A stretch of 64,000 nt of DNA, taken from NCBI RefSeq assembly GCF_042661465.1, contig NZ_JBHSWE010000001.1, positions 1,364,001 through 1,428,000 on the forward strand, read 5' to 3'. A program made the position numbers and the translations under genes. This DNA is from Marinobacterium_A aestuariivivens. Lineage in GTDB: Bacteria; Pseudomonadota; Gammaproteobacteria; Pseudomonadales; Balneatricaceae. Under the pieces are notes generated by a model. The model did no database searches. It was not told where the DNA came from and saw only the letters and a program-made list of their open reading frames with translations. Shown here piece after piece: positions 18,692 to 27,744 of this stretch (its first letter is position 1; every line of letters starts with the position of its first letter).

Positions 18692-18712
18692 AGGACGCTC
18701 GCAGGCGCGCTA

Positions 18713-19705
18713 TCAAGCAGCCGCCGTGATCACCGTCGAAGCCAGGTAGCCGGCATAGCCGATATAGGCCGCCAGCAGTATGGCGCCTTCCAGGCGGTTG
18801 ATGCGCCCCGGCTTGCGCCGAAAGCCGTAACTCATTACGAATAGCGCCAATGTCAGCGCCGCCATCACGGCCCAGTCGCGATAGAGCACGACGGACTCCA
18901 CCGACAGCGGATGAATGGACGCGGCAATACCCACTACCGCCAGGGTGTTGAACAGGTTGGACCCGAGCACGTTACCCAGCGCCAACTCATGTTCGTTCTT
19001 GCGCACCGCGGCGAGACTGGATGCCAGCTCCGGCAGCGAAGTACCGATGGCGACGATTGTCAGACCGATCACCAGGTCACTGACCCCGAGGCTCTGGGCA
19101 ATGGACACCGCACCCCAGACCAGAATGCGGGAACTGGCGATCAGCAGCAGCAGGCCCGCTATCAGCCAGAACAGTGCTTTTGACAGCGGCATCGGATGGC
19201 TGGCGAACTCAGCACTGGTTTCCGCCTCCATTTCCGCCAGCATCGCGTCGTCGCGTTGACGCAGGCCGCTGCGGATCGACCAGCCCATAACGACGGCGAA
19301 CACCAGCAGCAGCAGCAGGCCGTCGAGCCGACTGAGCTCGCCATCGAGCAGCTGCAGCGCCGCAAACAGCGTGATCAGCGCCAGCAGCGGCAACTCCTTG
19401 CGCAGGATGCCGGACTGGACGGTAATGGGGCTGATCAGCGCCACCAGACCGAGGATCAACGCAATATTGGCGATGTTGGAACCATAACCGTTACCCAGGG
19501 CAAGGCCGGGATTGCCGTCGAGGGCCGCCAGCGCCGAGACCACCATTTCGGGGGCCGAGGTACCGAAGCCGATTATCACCATACCGATCAGCAGCGTCGG
19601 CATGCCGGCATGCTTCGCGGTCGCGGCCGCGCCGTCGACGAAGCGGTCGGCACTCCACACCAGCAGCACCAGGCCGCCGATCAAAGCAAGCAAAGGCAGC
19701 ATCAT
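18713..19705 (-). CDS. Calcium/sodium antiporter (CaCA family, YrbG-like)
   Basis: 330 residues, about ten membrane helices in two inverted halves. The alpha repeats are intact: GFGTSAPEMVVSALAA with GNGYGSNIANI in the first half and AIGTSLPELASSLAAV with GNVLGSNLFNT in the second; the acidic residues in these repeats bind the cation. It exchanges Ca2+ for Na+ or H+ across the inner membrane. The ATG at 19705 follows CGGGAGGTGCTGTC; starting further upstream would add a non-membrane tail. It is probably monocistronic. Confidence 0.92.
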   Translation of the reverse strand: MMLPLLALIGGLVLLVWSADRFVDGAAATAKHAGMPTLLIGMVIIGFGTSAPEMVVSALAALDGNPGLALGNGYGSNIANIALILGLVALISPITVQSGILRKELPLLALITLFAALQLLDGELSRLDGLLLLLVFAVVMGWSIRSGLRQRDDAMLAEMEAETSAEFASHPMPLSKALFWLIAGLLLLIASSRILVWGAVSIAQSLGVSDLVIGLTIVAIGTSLPELASSLAAVRKNEHELALGNVLGSNLFNTLAVVGIAASIHPLSVESVVLYRDWAVMAALTLALFVMSYGFRRKPGRINRLEGAILLAAYIGYAGYLASTVITAAA

Positions 19706-20016
19706 GACAGCACCTCCCGGGCGGCGGTTTGACGCAGGCAATCGAAGGCTGCGGACAGGCGTCCGCGACAGGCATTTGAATGAATCGGGCTGAAAGCAGG
19801 CATGATGACATTTCGGGGCCGGCACGGACACGGAGACAAACCGAAAGCGCCGGCCCTGGTGGCATTCGGTCAGTCTCAGGTCTCATCAATCCGATACCGG
19901 ACATGGCCGCCACGGACCTGCGGGTCCGGAGCTTGTTGACGACCATCCTGGCGGGCGCCAGGAGACTACTCCCCTAAGTGGGGTGAAGAATAGCAGGGAT
20001 GGATCGCAAAATAAAA

Positions 20017-20051
20017 GCGTTACGGGTGACGCGTTACGCTTGACCCGTAAC
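20017..20051. repeat. 7-nt periodic array in the antiporter-gbcB gap
   Basis: Five heptamers: GCGTTAC, GGGTGAC, GCGTTAC, GCTTGAC, CCGTAAC. Unlike most such arrays it does not touch a stop codon. The rest of 19706-20099 shows no gene. Confidence 0.65.
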
Positions 20052-20099
20052 CATAAAAAAAGGCTCTTCGCAGATTGGAGGGAAGCCAGACGACAATAT

Positions 20100-20283
20100 C
20101 GTAGGATGGGTGAAACGACGCCGGGATACGGGATATCTGATCCCGACGCAGCCAGGGCGTCGTGTAACCCATCTTCGGGCGTCAAGTCAGCACTGCGGAA
20201 GCTGAAGTCATTGATGGGTTGCGCCGCGCCACCTTCGTTGCCTATCGACAACAGAGTGCCATTGCGGCTCCACCCATCCTACG
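20100..20283. repeat. Element with 13-bp perfect terminal inverted repeats
   Basis: CGTAGGATGGGTG at the left end and CACCCATCCTACG at the right end are perfect inverted repeats bounding 184 bp without coding capacity. Relatives ending in AACCCATCCTACG occur at 14499-14623 and 61764-61872. It looks like a non-autonomous mobile element. Confidence 0.75.
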
Positions 20284-20319
20284 AATGATGCCTTCTTCCC
20301 GCTAAAGCGCGATGAACCT

Positions 20320-20345
20320 AAAAAAACCCGGCGCAGGGGCCGGGC
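20320..20345 (-). terminator. Rho-independent terminator of gbcB
   Basis: On the minus strand GCCCGGCCCCTGCGCCGGG is followed by seven T residues, about 80 nt past the gbcB stop. Confidence 0.85.
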
Positions 20346-20380
20346 AACAAGACAACGGTATTCTTTAGCAGGCGGTCAGG

Positions 20381-20422
20381 CCGTTACCACTCACCGCTCA
20401 TCATTTACCACTCACCTGCCAA
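20381..20422. repeat. 7-nt periodic array flush with the gbcB stop
   Basis: Six heptamers (CCGTTAC, CACTCAC, CGCTCAT, CATTTAC, CACTCAC, CTGCCAA) fill the 42 nt immediately after the gbcB stop codon, before the terminator. Confidence 0.75.
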
Positions 20423-21553
20423 TCAATATTCGACGACCACGTCGCCCTGGGGTACGCTGCAGCAGGACAGGATGTAGCCCTCTTCGACGTCCTCGTCGGT
20501 GATGCCGCCGTTGTGCGTCATCTCGACGTCGCCGGAGACCTTCAGCACCTTGCAGGTACCGCAGATGCCCATGCCACAGGCCTTCGGGATATGCAGACCC
20601 AGTTTCGACGCCGCCGCGTGGACGGTCTCGCCCGGAACGATCTGGACGCTCTTGCCGGTGCTCGCGAAGTCGACGCGCAGCATATCGGAGGCCTGGATCG
20701 CTTCGGCTTCTTCCACCGCCTGTTCGGCGAACTCTACGACTTCTTCCTGCACCTCGACCGGGGTCGCACCGAAGGACTCCTCGTGGTAGCGGCTCATGTC
20801 GAAGCCGTTTTCCATGAGCAGCTTCTTGACGGCGTTCATGTAAGGCGTGGGGCCGCAGCAATAGACTTCGCGTTCCATGAAGTCCGGCGCCATCAGCTCG
20901 AGCATCGACTGATTCAGATAGCCGCGGAAACCGAACCAGGCCTCGCCCAGCTTGTCGCTGTGCTCGCAGACGATATGCAGCTTGAACTCGGGTATCCGCG
21001 AGAAGATATGTTCCAGCTCACGGTGGTAGATGATGTCCTTCGGCGAGCGGGCGCTGTGGATGAATTCCACGTCCACGGCGGAATTGGTGTCGAAGTACCA
21101 GCGGACCATGGACATCAGAGGGGTGATCCCCACGCCGCCGGAGAGCATCAGCACCTTGTCTGCGGGGAAATCCATGCAGTTGAACTGGCCGACCGGTCCG
21201 TGCACGGCCAGTTCGGTGCCTTCGACCATGTTGTCGTGCAGCCAGTTCGACACCAGGCCGCCCGGCGCGCGTTTAACTGTGATCGAGAAGCTGTAGGGCA
21301 CCGACGGCGAGCTGGAGATGGTGTAGGAGCGAAAAATCTGCTCGCCGTTGATTTCCAGTTCCAGCGTCACGAACTGGCCGGGCTTGAAGAAGAACATCAC
21401 CGGCTGTTCCGCCATGAAGCAGAAGGTCTTGACGTCCCAGGTTTCCTGGATCGCCTTGACACAGCGCACGACGTGACGGCCGTTGCTCCAGGTCCGGGTG
21501 GTGACCAGATTCGACGCCTCGGTATTCACCAGGCTGACAGTGGGGTTGTTCAT
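20423..21553 (-). CDS. gbcB: Glycine betaine monooxygenase, reductase component
   Basis: 376 residues. An N-terminal FAD-binding ferredoxin-reductase domain (FRSYTISSSPSVPYSFSITV, GPVGQFNCMDF) and an NAD-binding domain (LMLSGGVGITPLMSMVRWYF, VYCCGPTPYMNAV) are followed by a C-terminal plant-type [2Fe-2S] ferredoxin domain with CGMGICGTCKVLK and a later Cys in YILSCCSVP. It passes electrons from NADH to the Rieske oxygenase GbcA, which demethylates glycine betaine to dimethylglycine and formaldehyde. It is divergent from gbcA across 409 bp, the same pairing as PA5411/PA5410. Expected regulator: GbdR at 59102-60241. Confidence 0.93.
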   Translation of the reverse strand: MNNPTVSLVNTEASNLVTTRTWSNGRHVVRCVKAIQETWDVKTFCFMAEQPVMFFFKPGQFVTLELEINGEQIFRSYTISSSPSVPYSFSITVKRAPGGLVSNWLHDNMVEGTELAVHGPVGQFNCMDFPADKVLMLSGGVGITPLMSMVRWYFDTNSAVDVEFIHSARSPKDIIYHRELEHIFSRIPEFKLHIVCEHSDKLGEAWFGFRGYLNQSMLELMAPDFMEREVYCCGPTPYMNAVKKLLMENGFDMSRYHEESFGATPVEVQEEVVEFAEQAVEEAEAIQASDMLRVDFASTGKSVQIVPGETVHAAASKLGLHIPKACGMGICGTCKVLKVSGDVEMTHNGGITDEDVEEGYILSCCSVPQGDVVVEY

Positions 21554-21962
21554 GGCGCTTCTCTCGTATTGTCCGCAGACGCAGGTTGGGTCGGGAAAGC
21601 CTGAATGCTTTCAGGTTCCGCGGAGGGGGCGACGTCCTGATATATGTCAATTCTGCCCCTGTTGTTATGGCGCCATTGTGTGCCCGGCCGAAGCCAGCCA
21701 CTTAACTCTCAGCGACACAAACTTGTCTGTCTACACCACCCCAAACCCGCGCGATTACTGGGACGTCGAAAAGAACACTCCGGCATGTCGCAAATAGATA
21801 AACCCTACCTTTTGTGTTGGCGCACTATTCGCCTCAAGACGCCTTCTCAAGGTACCCGCTTCAGGGCTCACGCTGACGGACAGGCGGCGTCTTTAAACGA
21901 CAACAAGCATCAGGTTCTCACGGGCGGCCAAAGCCCCCACGGCGAACGAGGATAAGCACTAA
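21554..21962. promoter_or_regulatory. Divergent gbcB/gbcA promoter region
   Basis: No gene in 409 bases. The gap must carry both promoters and, by analogy with Pseudomonas, GbdR sites. The word AGCGACACA followed by TTGT occurs near 21709-21728 and again near 23349-23366, upstream of the GGDEF-EAL gene. I cannot assign boxes with confidence. Confidence 0.5.
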
Positions 21963-23237
21963 ATGAACCAGAACGACCTGCTCAACATTTCCTACGCCGA
22001 TGTCGATACTGCGCGCAAGGAGATGGACCGCCTGCTTAAAACCCGCCAGCGTAACTACTCACTGCCGCGTGAGCTGTACAACGACCCGCAGATGTTCCGC
22101 ATCGATATGGAAGAGGTCTTCCAGAAAGAGTGGCTCTTCGTCGGCATGACCAGCGAGATCCCGAAGAAGGGCGACTACATGACCGTCGAAATCGGTCAGA
22201 ACCCGGTACTGGTCGTGCGCGACGCCGACGGCTCCGTCAATGCCTTCCACAACACCTGCCGTCACCGTGGCTCGCGTCTGTGCTCGCAGCACCGCGGCAA
22301 GGTCGCCAACCTGGTGTGCCCGTACCACCAGTGGACCTACGACCTGAAGGGCAACCTGCTGTTCGCCGGCACCGACATGGGCGAAAGCTTCGACAAGTCC
22401 CAGCACGGCCTGAAAAAGGCGCACTGCAAGACCGGCGGTGGTTTCATTTTCGTCTGCCTGGCCAAGAACGCGCCGGAAGGCGACTTCGACGACTTCCTCG
22501 CGACCCTCGAGGAGTACATGGAGCCGTACGATGTGGAGAACACCAAGCTGGCGGTGGAATCCAACATGTACGAGCAGGCCAACTGGAAGCTGGTCATCGA
22601 GAACAACCGCGAGTGCTACCACTGCGCCGGCAACCACCCGGAACTGCTGAATACCCTGCTGGAGTGGGACGACACCGAAGACCCGCGCGCCTCCGAGGAG
22701 TTCCTGGCCCAGTACAAGCGCCAGGCTGCCGAGTGGGACGCCGAGGGCATTCCCCACGAGCACAAGAGTTTCGGCGTGCGCAACCGCATCGTGCGGATGC
22801 CGCTGAAGGAAGGCACCCAGGTCATGACCATCGACGGCAGCGAAGGCTGCGACAAGCTGATGGGCCGCATCAAGAACCGCCACCTCGGCTCGATGCGCAT
22901 CCTGCACCTGCCGAACTCCTGGAACCACATGCAGAGCGATCACTTCATCGTCTTCCGCGTGCTGCCGATCTCGGCCCAGGAGTCCCTGGTCACCACCAAG
23001 TGGTTCGTGCACAAGGACGCCGTCGAAGGCGTCGACTACGATCCCGCCAAGCTGCGCCAGGTCTGGGACGCCACCAACGACCAGGACCGTCAGCTGGGTG
23101 AAGAGAACCAGCGCGGCATCAACTCCCTGGGCTATGAGCCGGGCCCGTACTCCGAGACCTTCGAGTTCGGCGTGATCAACTTCCTGGACTGGTACAGCGA
23201 AACCGTCCAGAAGAACCTCGAAAGCTCCGACAAGTAA
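21963..23237 (+). CDS. gbcA: Glycine betaine monooxygenase, Rieske oxygenase component
   Basis: 424 residues. The Rieske [2Fe-2S] site is NTCRHRGSRLC and NLVCPYHQWTYD (CxH...CxxH), near residues 98-121. The mononuclear iron facial triad lies in ENNRECYHCAGNHPELL (two His) with a later Asp. GbcA hydroxylates one methyl of glycine betaine, giving dimethylglycine and formaldehyde, with electrons from GbcB. The frame is intact, with ATG at 21963 after GAGGATAAGCACTAA. A strong terminator follows. Together with dgcAB this places betaine catabolism firmly in this genome. Confidence 0.95.
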   Translation: MNQNDLLNISYADVDTARKEMDRLLKTRQRNYSLPRELYNDPQMFRIDMEEVFQKEWLFVGMTSEIPKKGDYMTVEIGQNPVLVVRDADGSVNAFHNTCRHRGSRLCSQHRGKVANLVCPYHQWTYDLKGNLLFAGTDMGESFDKSQHGLKKAHCKTGGGFIFVCLAKNAPEGDFDDFLATLEEYMEPYDVENTKLAVESNMYEQANWKLVIENNRECYHCAGNHPELLNTLLEWDDTEDPRASEEFLAQYKRQAAEWDAEGIPHEHKSFGVRNRIVRMPLKEGTQVMTIDGSEGCDKLMGRIKNRHLGSMRILHLPNSWNHMQSDHFIVFRVLPISAQESLVTTKWFVHKDAVEGVDYDPAKLRQVWDATNDQDRQLGEENQRGINSLGYEPGPYSETFEFGVINFLDWYSETVQKNLESSDK

Positions 23238-23253
23238 GCCCCGCCAGCCCCCC

Positions 23254-23287
23254 GGCCCGCTCGCCCCCCTGGCAGCGGGCCTTTTTT
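23254..23287 (+). terminator. Rho-independent terminator of gbcA
   Basis: The stem GGCCCGCT/AGCGGGCC with a 12-nt loop is followed by TTTTTT, 17 nt after the gbcA stop. Confidence 0.92.
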
Positions 23288-23427
23288 GTATCAGGCGAAC
23301 GCTATTTTCTGCCCTGGTGAAGCCTCCTTCCTTGAGATGTATCAATTTAGCGACACATGTTTGTAACAAATGCCCCGAGTGGGTGTAGACTCTCCTACCT
23401 TTAACTTGGCCGCCGAGAAATCAGGGA

Positions 23428-25999
23428 ATGAACAGACGCCCGACCAGCATCCGACGCTACCTGCTGCAGAGAACCCTGCTGTTTTCCGCCATCGGTTTCC
23501 TGCTGCTGCTCGTCGTTGCCGGCCAGGCCTATAACAGCAGCATCCGCGCCAACGCCGAACAGGTCGCCCGCTCCGTCGCCCAGAGCACCTTCAATGCGAT
23601 GTACCTGATCATGAGCCAGGGTTGGACCCGCCAGCAGCTCGAGCAGTTCATCGGCCGGCTGGAAGAAGCCAACGACGAAGAGCAGCTCAAGGTCTCGATC
23701 TACCGCGGCCCCCTCGTTACCGAACTGTTCGGACCGATTCGCCAGCCCGCCCTCGATACCGAATTGCAACAGGTACTGGGCCACGGCGAAGTCGCCCGGC
23801 ATACCGCCGACGACAATCTGCGCTACCTGTACCCGCTGCGCGCGGAAAAGACCTGCCAGGCCTGTCATACCAACGCCCGTATCGGCGATACCCTGGGCGT
23901 GATCGAGGTGCAGCAGGACCTGAAGGAGCAGTTCCGTTCCGCCAACCGCACGCTGCTGCACTATCTGCTGCTGCTGTCGCCGCTGCCGCTGCTGTTCGCC
24001 TTCTGGGCCGTGCGCAAGGTCACGACCCGGGTCAACCGCTCGGTGGAACACCTGTCGAACAGCATCCGCCAGGTCGAGTCGCTGTCGGACCTGCCGCAGC
24101 TGGCGCTGCGCGACCGCGACTTCGGTTTCCGTGAACTGAACCGGATCTTCACCCAGGTCGCCCAGCTCAGCGACAAGCTGCGCACCATCGCGGTGGACAA
24201 GGACCTGCTCGAGTTCGAGATACGGCTGCTGGAAAAATTCGTCATCACCTCCGAAGTGGTGCGGGACTGGCGTGAGTATGTGCAGGTACTGATGCAGGAC
24301 ATCAGCCAGGTACTGAAGATCTACACCATGTTCTCGATCTTCAAGGTCGACGACGAAATGTTCGACCTGGAGATTTTCTGGCACGGCCAGCCCACGCCCG
24401 AAACCCGGCAGATGATGGAGGACGCCGTGCTCAAGCGGCTGCGCGACAGCAACTCCCCTTCTGCATCAGCGAATTCCAGGTCCATCACAACATCACCCAG
24501 GCGGACCACCCACTTGAACTGGCAGCGAGTCAGATCGAGCTGCAGACCAAGTCGCTGCTGGTCGAAACCCCGAAGATCGGCGGCATCGTCGGCATCGGCG
24601 TCCAGGCCGACATCGTCAAGGATGCTACCCGTGTACTGGTGTTGGAGAGCATCCTGTCGACGCTGCTGAACGTGGTCGGCTCGGTCAAGGCGATCTACAA
24701 GTACACCCGCGATCTCGAGTATTACGCCACCCGTGACCCGCTGACCAATCTCTACAACCAGCGCATGTTCTGGGAGCTGCTCGAATACGAACTGGACCGC
24801 TGCGAGCGTCATGGCTACAAGGTCGCACTGCTGATGCTCGATCTGGACAACTTCAAGGCGATCAACGACGGCTACGGCCATGCCTGCGGCGATCAGCTGC
24901 TGACGGAGCTGTCGGCCGTTTTGCAGCAGCAGCTGCGTACCGGCGATGTCCTGGCCCGTTACGGCGGCGACGAATTCGTCGTTATCCTGCCGGAGGCCAG
25001 CCTGGAAGTCGCCGCTGAGACCAGCGAACGCATTCTCGCCGCGACCCAGGACTTCGGCATGCAGCGGGACAACGGCGTCACCGTTCGGGTCACCAGCTCC
25101 ATCGGAGTCGGACTCTATCCGGACCATGCCCGCAATCGCAAGGACCTGTTCATGTTCGTCGACAACCTGATGTACCGCTCCAAGTCCCTGGAAAGGACCG
25201 CATCAGCCTGCCTCACGAACAGGACCTGGCCGATATTTTCCGCGATCTCAACCGCAAGTCCCTGCTGGTCAGCGAGGCGATCGAGAATCGCAGCGTCATC
25301 CCGGCGTTCCAGCCGATCATGCCCAATGCCGACGGCGAACCGATGGCGGTGGAAGTACTGTGCCGCATCCGACTGCCCGACGAGCGCCTGATGAGCGCCG
25401 GCGAGTTCATCGAGCTGGCCGAATCGATGGGCAAGGTCCATCAGCTAGACTACGTGGTGATGGAGAAGGCGTTCGAAGCGGTGCAGCGCAGCGGCTATGA
25501 CGGTCTGCTGTTCATCAACCTGTCACCGCGCTCGATCCTGATCGACGATTTTCTGCGCCGCATCCGCACCCTGACCCGGACCTACGCGATCCACAACGAA
25601 CGCATCGTCTTCGAAATCACCGAGCGCGACACCGTCAAGAGCATGGCGACACTGGAGAAATTCGTCAGTTGTCTCAAGGACAGCGGTTTCAAATTCGCGA
25701 TCGACGACTTCGGCTCAGGCTTCTCGTCCTTCCACTACCTCAAGCATCTGCCGATCGACTTCGTCAAGATCGAGGGCGAGTTCATCGCCAACATGGCCAA
25801 CGACAGCCGCGATCTCGCCTTCGTCACCAGCATCACCCGGCTGGCCGGCGAACTGAAGGTCAGAACCGTCGCCGAGTTCGTCGAGTCGGCCGAGATCCTG
25901 GAACAGGTCAGGGCGATCGGCATCGACTACGCCCAGGGCTACCATATCGGCCATCCAACGCTGTCGCTGGAAGAGCTGGTGGGAGACCTGAGGACGTAG
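23428..25999 (+). CDS. Heme-type periplasmic sensor with GGDEF and EAL domains
   Basis: About 857 residues. A first membrane helix (LLFSAIGFLLLLVVAGQAY) precedes a periplasmic region of some 150 residues ending in EKTCQACHTNARIGDTLGVI, a single CxxCH covalent heme motif (Tll0287/DUF3365-like). A second helix (LLHYLLLLSPLPLLFAFWAV) leads to a HAMP-like linker, a coiled region, a GGDEF domain with intact RYGGDEFVVIL, and an EAL domain with EVL in place of EAL. The EAL domain keeps FINLSP, FEITERD, IDDFGSGFSS, FVKIEG and AQGYHIGHP, so phosphodiesterase activity is plausible. Two breaks (near 24455 and 25192) are each repaired by one base. Probably a redox- or gas-sensing cyclic-di-GMP switch. 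Confidence 0.88.
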
Positions 26000-26093
26000 G
26001 TTGGAATGATGCCCCGAAGGGGCGAATTCCGACGGGGTGGTGTCGGTTGCCGCCAAAGGGATACCCCGGAATTCGCTCGCTCTTTCCAGGCTA
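25996..26093. repeat. GTAGGTTGGAAT element supplying the preceding stop codon
   Basis: The element starts GTAGGTTGGAATGATGCCCC and ends with GGAATTCGCTCGCTCTTTCC-AGGCTAC, imperfect inverted ends. Its TAG at 25997-25999 is the stop of the GGDEF-EAL gene. A relative starts at 30942 and does the same to the gene before it; a fragment (GGTGGAATTCGCTTCGCTCATT) lies near 18067. Confidence 0.7.
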
Positions 26094-26129
26094 CGGGCTA
26101 TCCCACCCTTTACACCTTACGCACATACA

Positions 26130-26148
26130 AATGCGAATCATTGTCATT
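26130..26148. promoter_or_regulatory. Fur box upstream of the siderophore operon
   Basis: AATGCGAATCATTGTCATT fits the 19-bp Fur consensus closely (compare NATGATAATNATTATCATT). It lies 55 nt upstream of the first gene of the iron-uptake operon, so iron-responsive repression is expected. Confidence 0.8.
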
Positions 26149-26202
26149 ATTCTTAGCTTAATGTATTCTCACCTCCGGTAAATCGTCACCGGATCTGAAA
26201 GG

Positions 26203-26982
26203 ATGCAATCGATACAACCCCAGCACCGACCCGACCTGAGAGGGCTCATGGCGCACACGGCCGGGCTCGTACCGGCCCTGCAGGGCCGCATCGGCCGGCC
26301 ACGGTCGGGAGATATCGTCACTGGCGCCGACAACAGCCGCGTCATCGCATCGTTGCTCGAGCATCTTCGGCATCATTACCCGGAAGCCGGTCACCACTAC
26401 TGGTCGGTCCGTTGCTGGGGCCTGCTGATCTGGCAGCCGGTGGTACTGGGACTCGCCGCCGTGCATCTGGGCGGCTGCGCGCTTCGTTTTACAAATCTCG
26501 GCCAACAGGCCGGCGACGGCATCGTCGCCGGTTACTCCCTGCCCGACCAACCGCTGCAACCCGGATCGGAGTCACGCCTGATCGCCCAGGCAGCATATGA
26601 GATCCGCAGCCTCGGCGATCCGCTGCTGGAGCAGCTGGCGGGGCTGGTGCGGATCAACCCGGTCCTGGCCCGGCGCCTGCTCGCCGACCGCGTGCTGGCG
26701 ACGCTGCTGCATCTGCAGGCAGAGTCACAGCAGCCGGACAACGACGCCCTCCACGATCTGGCCCGGTGCTGGCTGACAGCCCTGGACCTGGACGGGGCCA
26801 GCGACCTGATGAGCATCGACCGGCCCGGCGGCGGCCAGCGACTGGCACTCGACCGCAAGGGCTGCTGCCAGCATTACCGCCGTCTTGACGGCGGGCTCTG
26901 CAGCACCTGCCCGCGCCTTGCGCGGGCCGAACGCATCGAACGACTGCAACTGGAGTGGAGCGACCATGCTGGAACTGAATGA
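26203..26982 (+). CDS. Siderophore ferric-iron reductase, FhuF-like
   Basis: 259 residues. The C-terminus carries the FhuF-type [2Fe-2S] cysteines: KGCCQHYR followed by GLCSTCPRL (CC-x10-CxxC). The N-terminal half has VRCWGLLIWQPVVLGLAAVH, typical of siderophore ferric reductases. The enzyme releases iron from imported ferric siderophores in the cytoplasm. It is the first gene behind a Fur box and overlaps the downstream ATPase gene by 17 nt, so it belongs to the uptake operon. Sequence similarity to E. coli FhuF outside the cysteines is limited, hence no symbol. Confidence 0.85.
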   Translation: MQSIQPQHRPDLRGLMAHTAGLVPALQGRIGRPRSGDIVTGADNSRVIASLLEHLRHHYPEAGHHYWSVRCWGLLIWQPVVLGLAAVHLGGCALRFTNLGQQAGDGIVAGYSLPDQPLQPGSESRLIAQAAYEIRSLGDPLLEQLAGLVRINPVLARRLLADRVLATLLHLQAESQQPDNDALHDLARCWLTALDLDGASDLMSIDRPGGGQRLALDRKGCCQHYRRLDGGLCSTCPRLARAERIERLQLEWSDHAGTE

Positions 26983-27733
26983 TATCCGCATCTACCGTCA
27001 GGGCCGCACCATCCTGAGCCTCGACCTGCTCAGGCTTGCCGAGGACCAGATCACCGTGATCCTCGGTCACAACGGCTCGGGCAAGTCGACCTTGATGAAC
27101 CTGGCGGCACGCCAGCTCGTGCCCGACGAAGGCCGGCTGTACCTCGACGGCAAGCCCCTCGAGTCCTTTTCGCAGCGCGCCTTCGCCCGCCGTATCGCCT
27201 TCCTGCCGCAGCGTCTGCCCGAGGTCGCCGGCCTCAGCGTGCGCGAGCTGGTACGCCTGGGCCGCTTCCCGTGGCGGGGGCTGCTCGGCCGCTGGCAGGC
27301 CGACGACCTGGCGCACGTCGACCAGGCCATGGCGCAGACCGACGTCGCCCACTATGCCGATCACCTGACCGACCTGCTGTCCGGCGGCGAACGCCAGCGG
27401 GCCTGGGTCGCGATGCTGCTGGCCCAGCAGTCGCCGCTGCTGCTGCTCGACGAGCCGACTTCGGCGCTGGACCTGTCGCACCAGTACGAACTGATGACGC
27501 TGCTGCGCCAGCTCAACCGCGACAGCGGCCGTGGCATCGCCGTCATCCTGCACGACATCAACCTGGCACTGCGCTTCGCCGATCGCATCATCGCCCTGAA
27601 ACAGGGCCGGCTGGTATTCGACGGCGCCCCCTCCGAGCTGCTGTGCGAACAGCGGTTGTCGGCGCTCTACGATATCGAGATCCGTCTCTGTGATCATCCC
27701 AGCCAGCCCGAACAGATCGCCGTCGTCGCCTGA
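26966..27733 (+). CDS. fhuC: Siderophore ABC transporter, ATP-binding protein
   Basis: 255 residues with all ABC motifs: Walker A LGHNGSGKSTLMNLAA, Q-loop AFLPQRLPEVAGL, signature LLSGGERQRAWVAM, Walker B LLLLDEPTSALDLSH and the switch His in VILHDINLALRFADRII. It resembles the FhuC/FepC group that drives iron-siderophore uptake through FecCD-type permeases. The ATG at 26966 lies inside the end of the FhuF-like gene, showing translational coupling. It is followed after 11 nt by the binding-protein gene. Confidence 0.92.
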   Translation: MLELNDIRIYRQGRTILSLDLLRLAEDQITVILGHNGSGKSTLMNLAARQLVPDEGRLYLDGKPLESFSQRAFARRIAFLPQRLPEVAGLSVRELVRLGRFPWRGLLGRWQADDLAHVDQAMAQTDVAHYADHLTDLLSGGERQRAWVAMLLAQQSPLLLLDEPTSALDLSHQYELMTLLRQLNRDSGRGIAVILHDINLALRFADRIIALKQGRLVFDGAPSELLCEQRLSALYDIEIRLCDHPSQPEQIAVVA

Positions 27734-27744
27734 GAACCCTTTCC

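Noticed and set aside
22059..23369. 436-codon ORF opposite gbcA
   Set aside because: It is an antisense shadow of the GC-rich gbcA gene, rich in Val/Ala/Gly with no domain pattern.
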